A stretch of 64,000 nucleotides of DNA from Lachancea dasiensis (lineage: Eukaryota > Ascomycota > Saccharomycetes > Saccharomycetales > Saccharomycetaceae): the NCBI GenBank assembly GCA_900074725.1, contig LT598457.1:1488001-1552000 (forward strand), read 5' to 3'. The position numbers were made by a program, and so were the translations under genes. Under the pieces are notes generated by a model. It saw only the letters and a program-made list of their open reading frames with translations. It was not told the DNA's origin and searched no databases. This document shows positions 10,163 to 21,255 of the stretch, piece by piece (the stretch's first letter is position 1; every line of letters begins with the position of its first letter).

Positions 10163-11041
10163 ATGGATTCGCCGCGAGATTACAATCAATTGGATTCGGG
10201 TCTGAGCCATTTCACTGACACCAGTGAATTGCAAAAAGATGGGCCTGACAGAACAGATAACAGGGCCAGTAGGCCCCCCCAAGAATTAGAAACACCTATG
10301 AGCAGTGAGGAGGATCCCTCGGACATCTACTTATACGACCAGCCGCAAGTGCGGTCGGAACGACAACCTTTGCCTGGAGTAGACAACAGTAACAAGACGC
10401 ATAGCAGTACAATCGACGCACTAGGCACCGACAACAACTTACCCCACGAGGAATTGCAAATTCGGCTTCATGACGCGGAAATTACGGGAGTTTCCATCAA
10501 ACCAGTCGAAAATCCGCGCACAACTCAGAGCGCCCGATCGGGCGAAACCCACGAAGATCTACGGCTTACATCTGCAGGAAATCATAATTTATCTACGCAG
10601 CCGGAAATGGAGCAAGTCGCAGGAACGACAATGGGGGGCTCATTTAGCTCTAAGCCTGTAGAACAGCCTTTTTATGTGAATGCAAAGCAATATTATCGTA
10701 TACTGAAAAGACGTTACGCAAGAGCCAAGCTGGAGGAAGACTTGAAAATCTCTCGCGAACGAAGGCCCTACCTTCACGAATCACGACACAAGCATGCAAT
10801 GCGCCGCCCGCGAGGCCAAGGTGGACGATTTCTTACAGCTGCTGAAATTGCCGAGCTAAAGCAAGTTGAAGACCCTCCGCCCGTGTTGAACATCCAACAA
10901 CAGGACCCAAGTGCTGACGTCACGAGAGACAATCGTAAGCCTACGGCAGTAGAACCCATTCAACCTCCTCACTCTAGAAAGCCGTCCATAAGTTCTGAAG
11001 GGGAAGTAGAGCAAGTAGACAATAAAATAGTACGACATTAA
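10163..11041 (+). CDS. HAP2: CCAAT-binding factor subunit Hap2 (NF-YA)
   Basis: This 292-residue protein has one conserved block at about 167-230 in an otherwise polar sequence. The block begins [16 protein letters not shown] (the NF-YA helix that binds the Hap3/Hap5 dimer) and continues to the DNA-recognition segment [16 protein letters not shown]. Hap2/3/4/5 activates respiratory genes at CCAAT boxes in the nucleus. S. cerevisiae Hap2 is 265 residues and its core is nearly identical. Synteny MTO1-HAP2-CSE1 is conserved (YGL236-238). The 3' end is 40 bp from the convergent CSE1 end. Confidence 0.97.
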   Translation: MDSPRDYNQLDSGLSHFTDTSELQKDGPDRTDNRASRPPQELETPMSSEEDPSDIYLYDQPQVRSERQPLPGVDNSNKTHSSTIDALGTDNNLPHEELQIRLHDAEITGVSIKPVENPRTTQSARSGETHEDLRLTSAGNHNLSTQPEMEQVAGTTMGGSFSSKPVEQPFYVNAKQYYRILKRRYARAKLEEDLKISRERRPYLHESRHKHAMRRPRGQGGRFLTAAEIAELKQVEDPPPVLNIQQQDPSADVTRDNRKPTAVEPIQPPHSRKPSISSEGEVEQVDNKIVRH

Positions 11042-11081
11042 TGCATGGAACCATGTTCTTATATTGAACTTATATAGCTAT

Positions 11082-13961
11082 TCAACCAAATCCCAACGTA
11101 TGCAGGGCTACCTTAGCACTTTCTGATAACTGTGGTGCGAGGCTAACGAGGCCATTATTAGTCTTCTCGTTAAATGCTAATAATGCGTCCTTCACATAAC
11201 TTCTGACACCAGCAGTGAGATCTACCTCCGGACAAGGATCGAAACTCTTCTCCCCGATTGAGCTCAACCTGCTGAAACTCGATCCAAAAGTGGTTATTTC
11301 TTCTAAGTTTTCGAGGTCCACATAGTCTGTGTTCATATTTACAATACTTTCCGAAGCTGTTGTTTCAACCAACACTTCTAAAGATGATGCGAAAAGATGG
11401 GAATATTTCGAATTGAATTGGCTTCCACTGGTTATTACCGTCAAAATACCAATGATCGCAACCTTCCGGTCCAGTAAATTTCCCATGGTTGGAAGCGTGT
11501 TAATAACAAATGCAGTCCATATTTGCTGAAACAATCCCGCCTGAACCTCATCGATGAAGTCAACAATCAAATCAGAGCCTCGTCTATGAGCCAAAATGCT
11601 CAAAAAGACCACGAACTTCTTAATATACTTCTCTGTCCTTGAGTTTTGCAAGCGTTGAAGTAAAAGAACGGCAATTTGCTTCATATAAGGTTGAACCTTC
11701 TCCATTGGCATGAAGGAAATGATGTACTCTAGCAATTCTAAGCCATTAACATCGTATGTCTTAGATGCAATTAGTCGTTGGAACACTCCCAAGACAGGAA
11801 CTAAGTCTGGGTAGGCGTTGGGATCGACACGAATGATATCTTTCAAAAGTCGGGTTACGGCAGGGATATTGCCTTTCATTTCCCAAACCGAAGGAGATAG
11901 GATTGGTTGTGAGAGCTGAGATACCGATTCAGGCAGAGCGCTCCCGGAAGGAAGCTGCTCGATGCAATACGCAATTAATTGGATGGCGTACGGTATAAAC
12001 TCTTGGACGTCCTCTGAGAGTATTTCCAAAAATTTTGGCATCAGCAAGTTCAAAAATTCAGGTATTGATTGCTCATTGAACCTCAGTACTACCCCCAGCG
12101 ATTCAAAACAATAGTGAGAAAAGCGCGGATTGGAAGGGTTCTTGCATATGATAGACACTATTTCCAGGAGTTGGTGAACTGTTTCAGGTGCAAAAGGTGC
12201 TGACAGTTCTTCAGTTGTGGTAAGAACTCGGAATACGGTTTTCATCAGAAATTCATTTTCAGCTAATTTTTCAGGAGAGTGACCTTGTTTGAATACTAAG
12301 CGGAACAAGTTCGTCAGCAAAACCTGTGAGCTTCCAGCAAGGTCTGATTTTTTGAAAAGGAGGTTGGCTGATGTGTGAGATTCCCTAATGGATAGAATTC
12401 TTTCAATAGTGATAGAAGCATATGTGTATATCACAAATTGATCGGATTGCAGAAGATCTGCCAAAATAGGTAGAATTTGAATTAACTGGCTCTTGTTCAG
12501 TTGGTTCCGAAAGGTATAAATGTACTTTATGGCATCCACTTTGAGTATCGGATGAGGAACCTCGCCGATTAAATCTGGGGATATTTCCTTGGAAAAAAAC
12601 TCAATGACGTCTAGTAAAATGCTTGTTGATGACACTCTTGGGTTACTTACACTGCCATTTATTGCCAGAGTAGAAAAGAGGTAAATGCATAAATCCTTGT
12701 ATTTCCAATTATTGGCGGGATCCTCCTGATATTTGGCAAAAAATGTCTTCATATGCCCGAGAACGATGGATACCACAAGGTGCTCGTTTTTCTCCTTTAG
12801 CTCTTTCAGAAAGTCGGTACAACCTCTTCTTCTAGTATCCGAATCAGATCCTTCAAGATCTCTTCTGATATATTCAATCGGATCATCTTCAAAAAGCTCT
12901 TCGTCCGATTCGCGTAATGTGACATTAGGTAAAATTATCTGCTCAGTTATACTGTTCAGCGCAGCCTCATTATTGAATACTTCAAAATATTTTGGAATTT
13001 TGGTCACTGCAGTCATAAAGTGCAAAGATTTCGAGATCAAAACGTCATTCTTACCTTGCGGCGACAGACTGGTAAGAAGGTTCCAAGTAGTTTGGATAAA
13101 TTCGCTGACCATGGGGCCGAAAACGTCTTCATATCTCGTAGTGTATAACTGAACCAGCTCCTCGATAGCTGCTTTTGTTTTTGTCACTACACTGGGCTGG
13201 TCTTCTTCATCGAGATCTTCTAAAAGAGGGTTTTCATAAGCCAAATATTTGTGCATGATTCCCATACCAGATTGAACGTTATCTTCAAAAAATTCTGGTA
13301 TATCCTGGCAGTTGAGATCGTAATATAGCTTTACCAAAATCAACTGAACATCGAATAGGAGGTTGAGCTTAGCCTGATTAGTGCTATTGGACATGATCTG
13401 TTCATCAACATTCTTCAGCAAGGTGAGAAAGGGACTGGCGAATTTATCGAGTACAAACTGGATTTCCAAAAACAATTCATCGGTGCGGAAAAGTGGTCGC
13501 CACCTCTTAAAAAGCGAATGAGCGACAGTTAGAACACCCCGGTTAGTTACCATATCGTCAGGCGAGAGCTTCTCAATTAGAATGTCCAAAAGGTTCGGCC
13601 ACTTGTGGGGGAAATCTGAGTTTGCGATCACAGCGATGGCCTCTCCGATCTGAACTTGAAGATTACCTGGTAGAACAATCATAAGAGGAACAATTTCGCG
13701 CTTGACGTCCTCGACATCAGCTTGTGGAAGCAAGTGCGTGCCGTTTTCGTCCACCCACTTGCGCTTTATGAAATTTTTGAAGAAAAGGGCACCTGCAAGT
13801 CTGGTGGCCAGTGGTAGGTTTCCGGATGCAATAACATGCATCAATGTTATAGAGAAACCATTTTGAGTTTCCAATGCCTTTAAATGAGCTTCTGCCGTTT
13901 TGGCAGTTGATGCCACCACAGACTGTGAAAGAAATTGTGCAATTGACTCTAAGTCGGCCAT
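11082..13961 (-). CDS. CSE1: Importin-alpha export receptor Cse1 (CAS)
   Basis: This 959-residue protein is almost exactly the length of S. cerevisiae Cse1 (960). It opens with an importin-beta N-terminal domain (MADLESIAQFLSQSVV; FKNFIKRKWVDENG around residues 63-76), followed by the HEAT-repeat solenoid and a conserved C-terminal tail ending SESAKVALHTLGFG. Cse1 with Ran-GTP returns importin-alpha (Srp1) to the cytoplasm. The ATG at 13961 is in the family position. Confidence 0.97.
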   Translation of the reverse strand: MADLESIAQFLSQSVVASTAKTAEAHLKALETQNGFSITLMHVIASGNLPLATRLAGALFFKNFIKRKWVDENGTHLLPQADVEDVKREIVPLMIVLPGNLQVQIGEAIAVIANSDFPHKWPNLLDILIEKLSPDDMVTNRGVLTVAHSLFKRWRPLFRTDELFLEIQFVLDKFASPFLTLLKNVDEQIMSNSTNQAKLNLLFDVQLILVKLYYDLNCQDIPEFFEDNVQSGMGIMHKYLAYENPLLEDLDEEDQPSVVTKTKAAIEELVQLYTTRYEDVFGPMVSEFIQTTWNLLTSLSPQGKNDVLISKSLHFMTAVTKIPKYFEVFNNEAALNSITEQIILPNVTLRESDEELFEDDPIEYIRRDLEGSDSDTRRRGCTDFLKELKEKNEHLVVSIVLGHMKTFFAKYQEDPANNWKYKDLCIYLFSTLAINGSVSNPRVSSTSILLDVIEFFSKEISPDLIGEVPHPILKVDAIKYIYTFRNQLNKSQLIQILPILADLLQSDQFVIYTYASITIERILSIRESHTSANLLFKKSDLAGSSQVLLTNLFRLVFKQGHSPEKLAENEFLMKTVFRVLTTTEELSAPFAPETVHQLLEIVSIICKNPSNPRFSHYCFESLGVVLRFNEQSIPEFLNLLMPKFLEILSEDVQEFIPYAIQLIAYCIEQLPSGSALPESVSQLSQPILSPSVWEMKGNIPAVTRLLKDIIRVDPNAYPDLVPVLGVFQRLIASKTYDVNGLELLEYIISFMPMEKVQPYMKQIAVLLLQRLQNSRTEKYIKKFVVFLSILAHRRGSDLIVDFIDEVQAGLFQQIWTAFVINTLPTMGNLLDRKVAIIGILTVITSGSQFNSKYSHLFASSLEVLVETTASESIVNMNTDYVDLENLEEITTFGSSFSRLSSIGEKSFDPCPEVDLTAGVRSYVKDALLAFNEKTNNGLVSLAPQLSESAKVALHTLGFG

Positions 13962-14843
13962 TGAGTTCTTCCAAGGCTTTTATAAGAAGTATTTTGTTCA
14001 ACACTCAACCTTCGATAATGATCAGTATCATGTCACTAAGGTTCAAATTTTTAAGTATATAAGAATTCATAAACACTAACTAAAAACGGCTTGATGAACG
14101 TCACAAAATATTATAGTGATTCTTTGGAAATAGTAGAATATTAGAGTAGTGAGCCGTGAGAGGCATGAATTCGTCTTGTGGTATAATGTAGAGCTATTCT
14201 TGAGCTGGTATAATTGACTTTCAGCTGACGCAAGCTTAACCTTTTTTTAGTTTGTATGAGAAGAGTTGACGCAAATCGAAAATTACTTCTTTATGTGATT
14301 TCAAAAAACTCTATATATGCTAGAAATTATTGATTCAGCAGTCAATAGGTAATTTGCTTGTGGAACACAGAGCACGATTTTCACCTTAGTTTTATTAACC
14401 TCAAATCAAGCTTGCAATTCTGGCAACGTTCACTTCTATTGACTTAAAGCACAGTGTTACGAGGCCCTCTAAAATTGACTGATATAGGGGCGGCACTTGC
14501 CTCATTGAAATATTGAGATATTTCTAGAGTGTATTTGCAAGTACTATTAGATTTTTTGCCCAGCACTCTAAAATGCAAGCCGCATTTTTTGTCGCTGTGT
14601 TGTAATTCAAAAATACTTTGCAACCTTTTGACTTTGGACAAATTTGGGTAAAACTTTGGCTCGTAGTTTCGGGCTGCCCGAAATCCGTCGTTTAAGGTTT
14701 TTCTTTTTGTTTGAATTATTGAAGGGTATGTTAGAAAAGCTGACCAAAGTTCTGCAAAAAGAGAAAGCGTATACGATCAAATAGAGCATAGTAGATCAAA
14801 TGGTTACATGGACCTCCTACCCTGTGAAAAATATAAACGATTA
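13962..14843. other. Intergenic region upstream of CSE1 and downstream of DOC1
   Basis: This 880-bp AT-rich region holds the CSE1 promoter and DOC1 3' region. Minus-strand frames of 60-65 codons (14444-14789) have no recognisable content. A perfect 7-bp stem with a 3-nt loop (TTTCGGG CTG CCCGAAA, 14667-14683) lies about 160 bp past the DOC1 stop. Confidence 0.45.
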
Positions 14844-15593
14844 TTATCGCAGTGTAAATCCCGAGAAGACCTCTCCAACTGAAAGAGAATCCACCACGAA
14901 GGACTTCTCAACCGCCGTTCGCAGGTATGGGGTGTAGACTCTTAATCCGCGCAGATGTGTGTCTTTTCCATTTTCGTGGTTGACGGGGATGTCAATGCGT
15001 AGATACTGACATTTGAGGAGTTTATCTTGTGGCCTGTTATCCGCAAACGTCAACAAAACCCAATCATTGAGATTGCGGACTTCAAGAGTCTTGTACAGCG
15101 TGGAATCAGACGAGCTATGGCCAGCGTAAATTTTGAGAATCTGCGGGGTGTAAGATTCATCAACTATCACCGATAGAAATAACGCCAACTGAATAATTTC
15201 AACGCGCTTGCTGAAGTTTGCTTCAATATAATGCGGTTGCGAGCCGTCGCTTTGCCAATAACTATTCGGGTTATCATCCAATGCATGTGATATATGAAAG
15301 CCTTCTTTCTGTGAGGATGCTTTCCAAAATGCCAAGTTAGTGACGTTTATGAGACTTTGAGTGTCGATATGCTGCAGACCTTCACTAAATCTCGACAACA
15401 GCATTTCCTGGGTAAGTTCTTCTTCACGCTCATCCATTTCGTTATAGCCACATAAATACTTGACTCCTTCATTGTCAGTTTGACTATAGCCGTCGTCGAG
15501 CACTAAGTTTTGGGATATTCGACTAAATTGGGATGCATTTTGGAAGTCCAATGTTGGTAAAAAGTGCTCAAGTTGCTCTTTTAAGGGAGTCAT
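14844..15593 (-). CDS. DOC1: Anaphase-promoting complex subunit Doc1 (APC10)
   Basis: The 249-residue protein is dominated by a Doc/APC10 jelly-roll domain from about residue 75: VTNLAFWKASSQKEG, ALDDNPNSYWQSDG, PHYIEANFSKRVEI and LLKCQYLRIDIPVNHENG. With Cdh1/Cdc20, Doc1 contributes to D-box substrate binding and processive ubiquitination in the APC/C. S. cerevisiae Doc1 is longer (283), mainly at the N-terminus. Order CSE1-DOC1-KAP114 matches YGL238-240-241, with BNA6 from the other S. cerevisiae block in between. The sequence ends in FTLR. Confidence 0.95.
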   Translation of the reverse strand: MTPLKEQLEHFLPTLDFQNASQFSRISQNLVLDDGYSQTDNEGVKYLCGYNEMDEREEELTQEMLLSRFSEGLQHIDTQSLINVTNLAFWKASSQKEGFHISHALDDNPNSYWQSDGSQPHYIEANFSKRVEIIQLALFLSVIVDESYTPQILKIYAGHSSSDSTLYKTLEVRNLNDWVLLTFADNRPQDKLLKCQYLRIDIPVNHENGKDTHLRGLRVYTPYLRTAVEKSFVVDSLSVGEVFSGFTLR

Positions 15594-15923
15594 GACATTG
15601 TCACTTCGAATTCACTTGAAACTGACTTCCGGAACGTTCAAATTAGTTTCTAAAAGAATTGATAGCCCTCCGCCTTTTAGGTGAGTGTTTGAAATATTGT
15701 TAAAGATGGCGTAGCACAATAACATTTGCATTCATTAGCTACTGATGACATATTTGTACAAAACGATATACAAGGCTCGAAGCTCCCGCCAAGCTACTGA
15801 CTGTTGTCATTCCAGAAAAATCGCGGAAGGCTGATTCGTAGCTCTAAACCACTATTCCTCAGTTTTCTTGATCGTTAAATCGAAGTTAGTTACCGTTTAA
15901 GGCGAAAATATCTTCTCCATAGG
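15594..15923. promoter_or_regulatory. Upstream region of DOC1
   Basis: A 330-bp intergenic gap separates the DOC1 start from the BNA6 stop. Nothing specific is recognised. Confidence 0.3.
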
Positions 15924-16814
15924 CTACTGGCCTTCGACGTTAATTTTCAAAGAAAAGTCAACAACACTGGTTCCTTGATGGATACTACTGGTGCTGTAGA
16001 TATCTATATCGTGGCATAAGTACTCACGGATGTTGCTGAGCTTCAAGCCACCACTGCATTCCAACAGGAAGCTTTTTTTCCCCGCCCATCTTTGCTTAAG
16101 GTTTAGGGCCGCAGTTTGCAGGGTTTGTCCGGAGAAGTTGTCTAGCATAATAACGTCTGCCCCAGCCAAAATCGCTTCGTCTGCTTCCGCCTCTGATTGG
16201 CACTCAACCTCAATTTTGACTGCGAACCCGCACACAGAGCGCGCGTCCTCAACGGCGCGAGTGATGGACCCTGTAGACCAAATGTGGTTGTCCTTTAGCA
16301 TCACCATAGATGACAAATCGTATCTGTGTGTATCACAGCCACCTACAAGCATAGAATATTTCTCCAGTCTCCGAAGGCCCGGTGTTGTCTTACGAGTTCC
16401 AGCAATTACCCCCCCGTACCCTACTTCACGTGCTACGTTAATCAAATTCCTTGAAGCGGTGGCTATTCCTGAACTTCTGCTGAGAAGGTTCAAAGCTGTT
16501 CTCTCCGCCAATAGAATATTACGAGCTTCGCCATGGATTTTAGCAATGGCTATTTTCTCTCCTTTTTTGGGCGACAGTTCACTTCCCTCCGAAACCAACC
16601 ACTCCACCCTAAGCTTGCACTGATCGAAAACTTCCTGGGCAAAAGGGATACCACTTAAAACACCTTGTTCTTTCATCCAAAGGGTAGCACTTTTGGCAGC
16701 TGACCCAACGACAAATCCACCAAAGTCAAAGCTTGGTACATCTTCTTGCAGCCAGCGGGTAATATCTAATTTCCAGTCACCATTGGTTGGCAATAAATGT
16801 TCGAATTGAGGCAT
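15924..16814 (-). CDS. BNA6: Quinolinate phosphoribosyltransferase Bna6 (NadC family)
   Basis: This 296-residue protein matches the length of S. cerevisiae Bna6 (295). NadC signatures are present: [31 protein letters not shown] (substrate-binding Arg/Lys residues), [15 protein letters not shown], and a C-terminal [13 protein letters not shown] plus [11 protein letters not shown]. It converts quinolinate and PRPP to nicotinate mononucleotide, the last step of the kynurenine branch of de novo NAD synthesis. In S. cerevisiae it lies beside CNN1 (YFR046C-YFR047C). Confidence 0.97.
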   Translation of the reverse strand: MPQFEHLLPTNGDWKLDITRWLQEDVPSFDFGGFVVGSAAKSATLWMKEQGVLSGIPFAQEVFDQCKLRVEWLVSEGSELSPKKGEKIAIAKIHGEARNILLAERTALNLLSRSSGIATASRNLINVAREVGYGGVIAGTRKTTPGLRRLEKYSMLVGGCDTHRYDLSSMVMLKDNHIWSTGSITRAVEDARSVCGFAVKIEVECQSEAEADEAILAGADVIMLDNFSGQTLQTAALNLKQRWAGKKSFLLECSGGLKLSNIREYLCHDIDIYSTSSIHQGTSVVDFSLKINVEGQ

Positions 16815-17520
16815 CTTCCGTGATTGTCGCTTTCTCTTGATATCATCGTTTTCATCAGAACGATGCCGATCTATTTACGAGCGATTGACTGCCTTTACGT
16901 TCGATATGATTAAAGGTTGTATTGTAGACGATGGCCCGTTGTAGAACGACAGAAATTATTGACGACAGAAACGATGGGTGCATAGTTAAGTAAGGAGTCA
17001 GTCATTTCTAGAAGCCTTATGACTAGGAACTTTTTCTATGGGTCAAAGTATTGACAAAAAATGGATATTGATCTTCAGTATGAAAACGATTCTCTAGATG
17101 TTACGAAACCTGGGCTAGAAAAACCTATAAAAAAGACCTAGAAAGGGTCCGGAAAAGGTAGAGGTAAATAGAGAAGATTGAGACTGGATAAAAGCAAGCG
17201 TTGCTCTGATGTGTAGCCAAGATTTTATAATTGCTTTAGTCGTAAAAAATAACTACGACGCCCGATATCACACACGCAAAATGTTGTGAACTACTCTATA
17301 TTTCGAGGTTTCCATTACAAAAAAGTAGACGTTCGGTCAGAAAAGCAATTGGCATTCGGCGCTTGGGAGTTGTAGCCAGCATGATAGAAAAACTCTCATT
17401 TTCTATCAAAGACAAGCTCATAAGCGCTGTCGATGAGTCGTAACCCCACTTGATATATTCAAGGTGCACGCTATCTGTTTACCTGCCTCCATGGAAGGCA
17501 ATTTTTATTAACGGGCCGTA
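16815..17520. other. Intergenic region upstream of BNA6 and downstream of KAP114
   Basis: A 700-bp AT-rich stretch without a credible reading frame. It should contain the BNA6 promoter. No RNA gene or strong motif was recognised. Confidence 0.4.
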
Positions 17521-20500
17521 TTAAACCAGATTCTCAGAGAGAACCCTTTTCTCATGATCAGATAGTCTTCCGTAGATTGCTTGGAAATGACTAATGTTTT
17601 TCGACGCAGCTTCGCGAAAAAACTCTGTTAACAGTTCCCTTGTAGTTGGCTCTGCCGTTTTATCTTTTGAAGCTTCGTCCCCATCTAGATCGCGCGGTTC
17701 ACTTCCATCATACGAGCTTCCATAGCTGTCATCATCGTAGTCGTAATCCCAATTATCACCTTCATAATCACTTTCATCTTCCAAGCATTCCTGGAGTTTT
17801 TCATATTCTAAAATACTATCAACGTCCTCCCAATCGCCACTATCACCTTCGTTGTTTGCCCCGTCACTTTCCCCGCCAGCCGCCTCTGCTTCGGATTGTC
17901 CTATGCCTGTAGGTATATACTTGGCCATATTGCGCTCCTTAGACTGGAATTCTAATTCTGCAACAAAAAGTTTAACCATTTTTTCATTTGCAGATATCTG
18001 AGTGTATTCCTGGGGCATTTTTTGGGCCATAGATCTTGTCACAATCAGGTTCCCGCTGTATGGAAGTGGCTCGCCATTCACCATCAAATTAGCAAGTCTA
18101 CTATCCGCCTGAAGAAATAGTTTTGATAAGGCCTTGATATTCATATTGATCCTTTTATTGCCGCGAACGATTTCGAAAGCTTCTAACCATTTCGGAATGA
18201 CCGCTTGTAACGCATTTGTATCACCGATGCTGAAGGATGACAAAAAGCCGATGGCGTCACTCGGATTTTTGGTCACCAAGAAACAAAATACAAAAATCAA
18301 GTTCTCTGAAGTGGAAATATTCTGAGCGTCAACGAATCTCTTAGTAGCAGCTTCCAAAATCCGGAAAAACAATTCCTTCAATTCATCCGAGAATTTCTCT
18401 AAAACAATTACAGTTAGAGGTCCCACGTTCATGGCACCAGAATCCGAAGTGTCAAGCGATAGAAGCTTTTCAAGTGCGCTCATGATCGAGTGCAAGTGAG
18501 GAACAATTTCCTCGGTTGGCGAATTTTGAATTAAGTAGGTCAAGCAATGAGACGAGAGTTGGGAAATGGCATCGTCCGAGGAAGCAAGTAAAACATCTAT
18601 TAGCGGCTGCAAAATGTAATTGCTAATATTAGCAGGCACGTATCCATCCGTCGGCTTCCTTTTCATGAACACTTTGAGAAGTTCTAAAGACAGACAGGCA
18701 ACAGGTGAATAACTGACTCTCTGTTGAAGCATTCGATTTAGGGTATGGACGAACAACGGAATGCAAGTTTTGGAATACTCAACATATACATCTGTACTGG
18801 CCCCCTTCAAAATCTTCGATAAACATTCTTCCGCTGCTACAACAACTTGAACATCAGAAGGACTTTTGGCTGATAAATGGAGCAAAAGTTTTAGGGCGCT
18901 GTGATAGAATGGTCCGTTTTTATTATCATTTGTTTCCAGTGAGGATGCCTTTGTCAGGGCTTCTAGCAAAACACTGATTGTATCATCTTCACTATCTGAA
19001 CCAAGGTCCTCAATCATCTGACAAACTTGACCTCTTACGTCATTGATCTCATTCGGTGGTAGTGTGGTTAGTAGGGAGGATCTGCAGTAGTCCGTAAACC
19101 CCATCAAGCAGGCAATTTTTGGTAAGTCTTCCTCAGTGTTGCATGCAATTGAGATAGGTGACTTCACAAAAAAGTTTACGGCACCCTGAAAATCGTCCAT
19201 CCGGTCCTTACTTGAAAGTAATATCTTTGGTAGCACAATAAATATGCGACTCATTAGTAGTGCGTGCAGCCCGTGGTCCGAAGTCGACAACCTCTGATTC
19301 AAGTATATAAGGAGGTTTATGATCTGCGGACTGTAGACATCCTCATCATTTGCACAAATAGCTCCCACCAAAAATAATATCGCCTCTTGCTTCCTCCAGT
19401 CATTGGCCTCTAGGCTGCAAAAGACTGTTAGCAATACCTCTAGGACCCGCTGGCTATTATTAGCTGTGAGGTCTTCCAAAAACTCTTCTGAGTCATTTCT
19501 CATTCGAAAATTTCCACCGAGACATTCCTCTACATTCACAAACGAGTTGAAATCAGCTGTCCACGTCTCAATTTCATCATTCGTCAAGAGACAGGATGAT
19601 ATTAAGCTTTTTACAACGCTTTCGAGTTGAAGTTCGTCGAAAAAATCAGTATTCATGGAGCCAAGGGTGATTATCAGCTCGCGCCCCAAGCTGTTTAGAG
19701 AATTGTTAGTGTCAGTTTCATATTGGGGCCCTTTCATCTCGAGCATGTAGCTGACACGAGACCATCCACCAATCACCAATCCCATAATCTGGTGAATAAC
19801 ACTCTCAGACAAAGTTTTTTGAGGAAACGATGTCTTGATGGTATTCAAGCATTCGTAAATGACCTGAAGGAGATCTAGCACGGCAAGGTCTGAAAGATCG
19901 AAATCTTGGTAGCAGCGAACATTACTTATAAGGACGTCCACGATTTTTTGAAGATGGTTAAGTAGAGATTCTTTCAGCTGATCTGTGGCTTTAGCAGCAG
20001 GCAACTGCAGATATCCTAGGCAGTTCAAATACAATTTTCCGGCAAGCTTTTTCACACTAAGTGGAAAGTCTGGGTTCTCTAGTAGTTCTGTTACCAATTG
20101 TATTGACGTCCATCCAATACTTCCTTGGAAAAACATTTCTTCTGAGACAATATCATCGAATATATCGATTAACAGTTGGAGAGCGCTCAGCGACCGCTTA
20201 TTGACAACAGCGTCAAAGATTGTCTCCAGTAAAGCTGGCCACTCATCCGGAAAGTCAACAGCCGCTATTTGCACAACACAATAGCAACAAGCGGCAGTTA
20301 GCCTCGAGTTTTGATTCTCGTCCAGGCCCATTCTTAATAGTGCATCTCTAATAAAATTCTTACCCTCTGCCCCAATACCCGGCGGGCCCTGGTACGACTC
20401 AAAGCCAGCACTCCAATACATGGTAATGAGTTTGCGCAGCAGCAGTAATGTGAATAGACGATTTTCAAGCCTAATTTCACCATCGAGAGCCAACTCCATT

Positions 20501-20637
20501 AACTGAGTACACCCTAATGCTGGGTTTTCAGCGATTTTTTGCTGCAAAAAGCCCTCATTGTGCTCTCGTACAGCGTTGTCGGGTGACTGCCCACCTGCAA
20601 TCGCACTTTCCAGCTCCTGTCGGCTGAAAGAAGCCAT
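17521..20637 (-). CDS. KAP114: Karyopherin Kap114 (importin-9 type)
   Basis: I place the start at the ATG at 20637 (MASFSRQELESAIAGG), giving 1038 residues. An open extension of 30 codons reaches 20727, but S. cerevisiae Kap114 begins at the equivalent of the internal methionine. Visible features are the importin-beta N-terminal domain with LLLRKLITMYWSAGFESY, a long HEAT solenoid, and an acidic region near residues 940-1000 (NNEGDSGDWEDVDS, YEGDNWDYDYDDDSYG) that in Kap114 contacts cargo such as histones and TBP. The C-terminus LSDHEKRVLSENLV is typical. Kap114 imports TBP, histones H2A/H2B and Nap1. YGL241W-YGL242C adjacency is conserved. Confidence 0.95.
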   Translation of the reverse strand: MASFSRQELESAIAGGQSPDNAVREHNEGFLQQKIAENPALGCTQLMELALDGEIRLENRLFTLLLLRKLITMYWSAGFESYQGPPGIGAEGKNFIRDALLRMGLDENQNSRLTAACCYCVVQIAAVDFPDEWPALLETIFDAVVNKRSLSALQLLIDIFDDIVSEEMFFQGSIGWTSIQLVTELLENPDFPLSVKKLAGKLYLNCLGYLQLPAAKATDQLKESLLNHLQKIVDVLISNVRCYQDFDLSDLAVLDLLQVIYECLNTIKTSFPQKTLSESVIHQIMGLVIGGWSRVSYMLEMKGPQYETDTNNSLNSLGRELIITLGSMNTDFFDELQLESVVKSLISSCLLTNDEIETWTADFNSFVNVEECLGGNFRMRNDSEEFLEDLTANNSQRVLEVLLTVFCSLEANDWRKQEAILFLVGAICANDEDVYSPQIINLLIYLNQRLSTSDHGLHALLMSRIFIVLPKILLSSKDRMDDFQGAVNFFVKSPISIACNTEEDLPKIACLMGFTDYCRSSLLTTLPPNEINDVRGQVCQMIEDLGSDSEDDTISVLLEALTKASSLETNDNKNGPFYHSALKLLLHLSAKSPSDVQVVVAAEECLSKILKGASTDVYVEYSKTCIPLFVHTLNRMLQQRVSYSPVACLSLELLKVFMKRKPTDGYVPANISNYILQPLIDVLLASSDDAISQLSSHCLTYLIQNSPTEEIVPHLHSIMSALEKLLSLDTSDSGAMNVGPLTVIVLEKFSDELKELFFRILEAATKRFVDAQNISTSENLIFVFCFLVTKNPSDAIGFLSSFSIGDTNALQAVIPKWLEAFEIVRGNKRINMNIKALSKLFLQADSRLANLMVNGEPLPYSGNLIVTRSMAQKMPQEYTQISANEKMVKLFVAELEFQSKERNMAKYIPTGIGQSEAEAAGGESDGANNEGDSGDWEDVDSILEYEKLQECLEDESDYEGDNWDYDYDDDSYGSSYDGSEPRDLDGDEASKDKTAEPTTRELLTEFFREAASKNISHFQAIYGRLSDHEKRVLSENLV

Positions 20638-21255
20638 TTTTCTGTGAGTTGGTGCTGAGTTGTTGGTAATATTTAATAAATTGATCACTTCATAATTGAG
20701 ACGTTCTTTCATGGTCAACGGCATCATATTTCAAAAGGCTCCCAAATCCCGAACCTAACTCGAACAAGCAAGTCATGTTAGTTCAACTGTTTGAGGCTCG
20801 GGTACTCATCAGGAGACTCTAGTTTTCTCTTAGTAAACAAGCACTCAGCGTTCTCCGTCGAACCATACCATTTCTACAGACTTTGGATAAGACTAGATGA
20901 ACAATGTCAACTATTTGCTTATCATTTGTGGTTCGGGGCTATTGGCTCATGGCGCTTGCACCTTAAGATCGCGATGGTAAGAGACTACCCTTGCTACCAG
21001 TGAATCGAATATCAATCTTCAAGAGGCATGATATGCTATTCACTCAACGTCGAAAAAAATATTGTAGGCACTGCCTTAACAACTTAAGCATTAAACTAAC
21101 GTCCCACTGTCCTACAAGTCAGCTTTTCTGGCGAAGGCTTTTGCCCTTTCTTGATAAATACCTATCTTTCAAAAAGTATCTCAATATTAAGACTTAAGGA
21201 AAGTTAAACACCTCCTTACTGGAAAGGCTATAATAATTGAGAGCCGTGGAGTATT
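20638..21255. promoter_or_regulatory. Divergent region KAP114 / YGL242C homologue
   Basis: About 620 bp between divergent starts. Short frames here have no recognisable content and no motif is claimed. Confidence 0.35.

Noticed and set aside
20638-20727. N-terminal extension of KAP114
   Set aside because: The homologue starts at the internal methionine (20637) and the extension has no family support.
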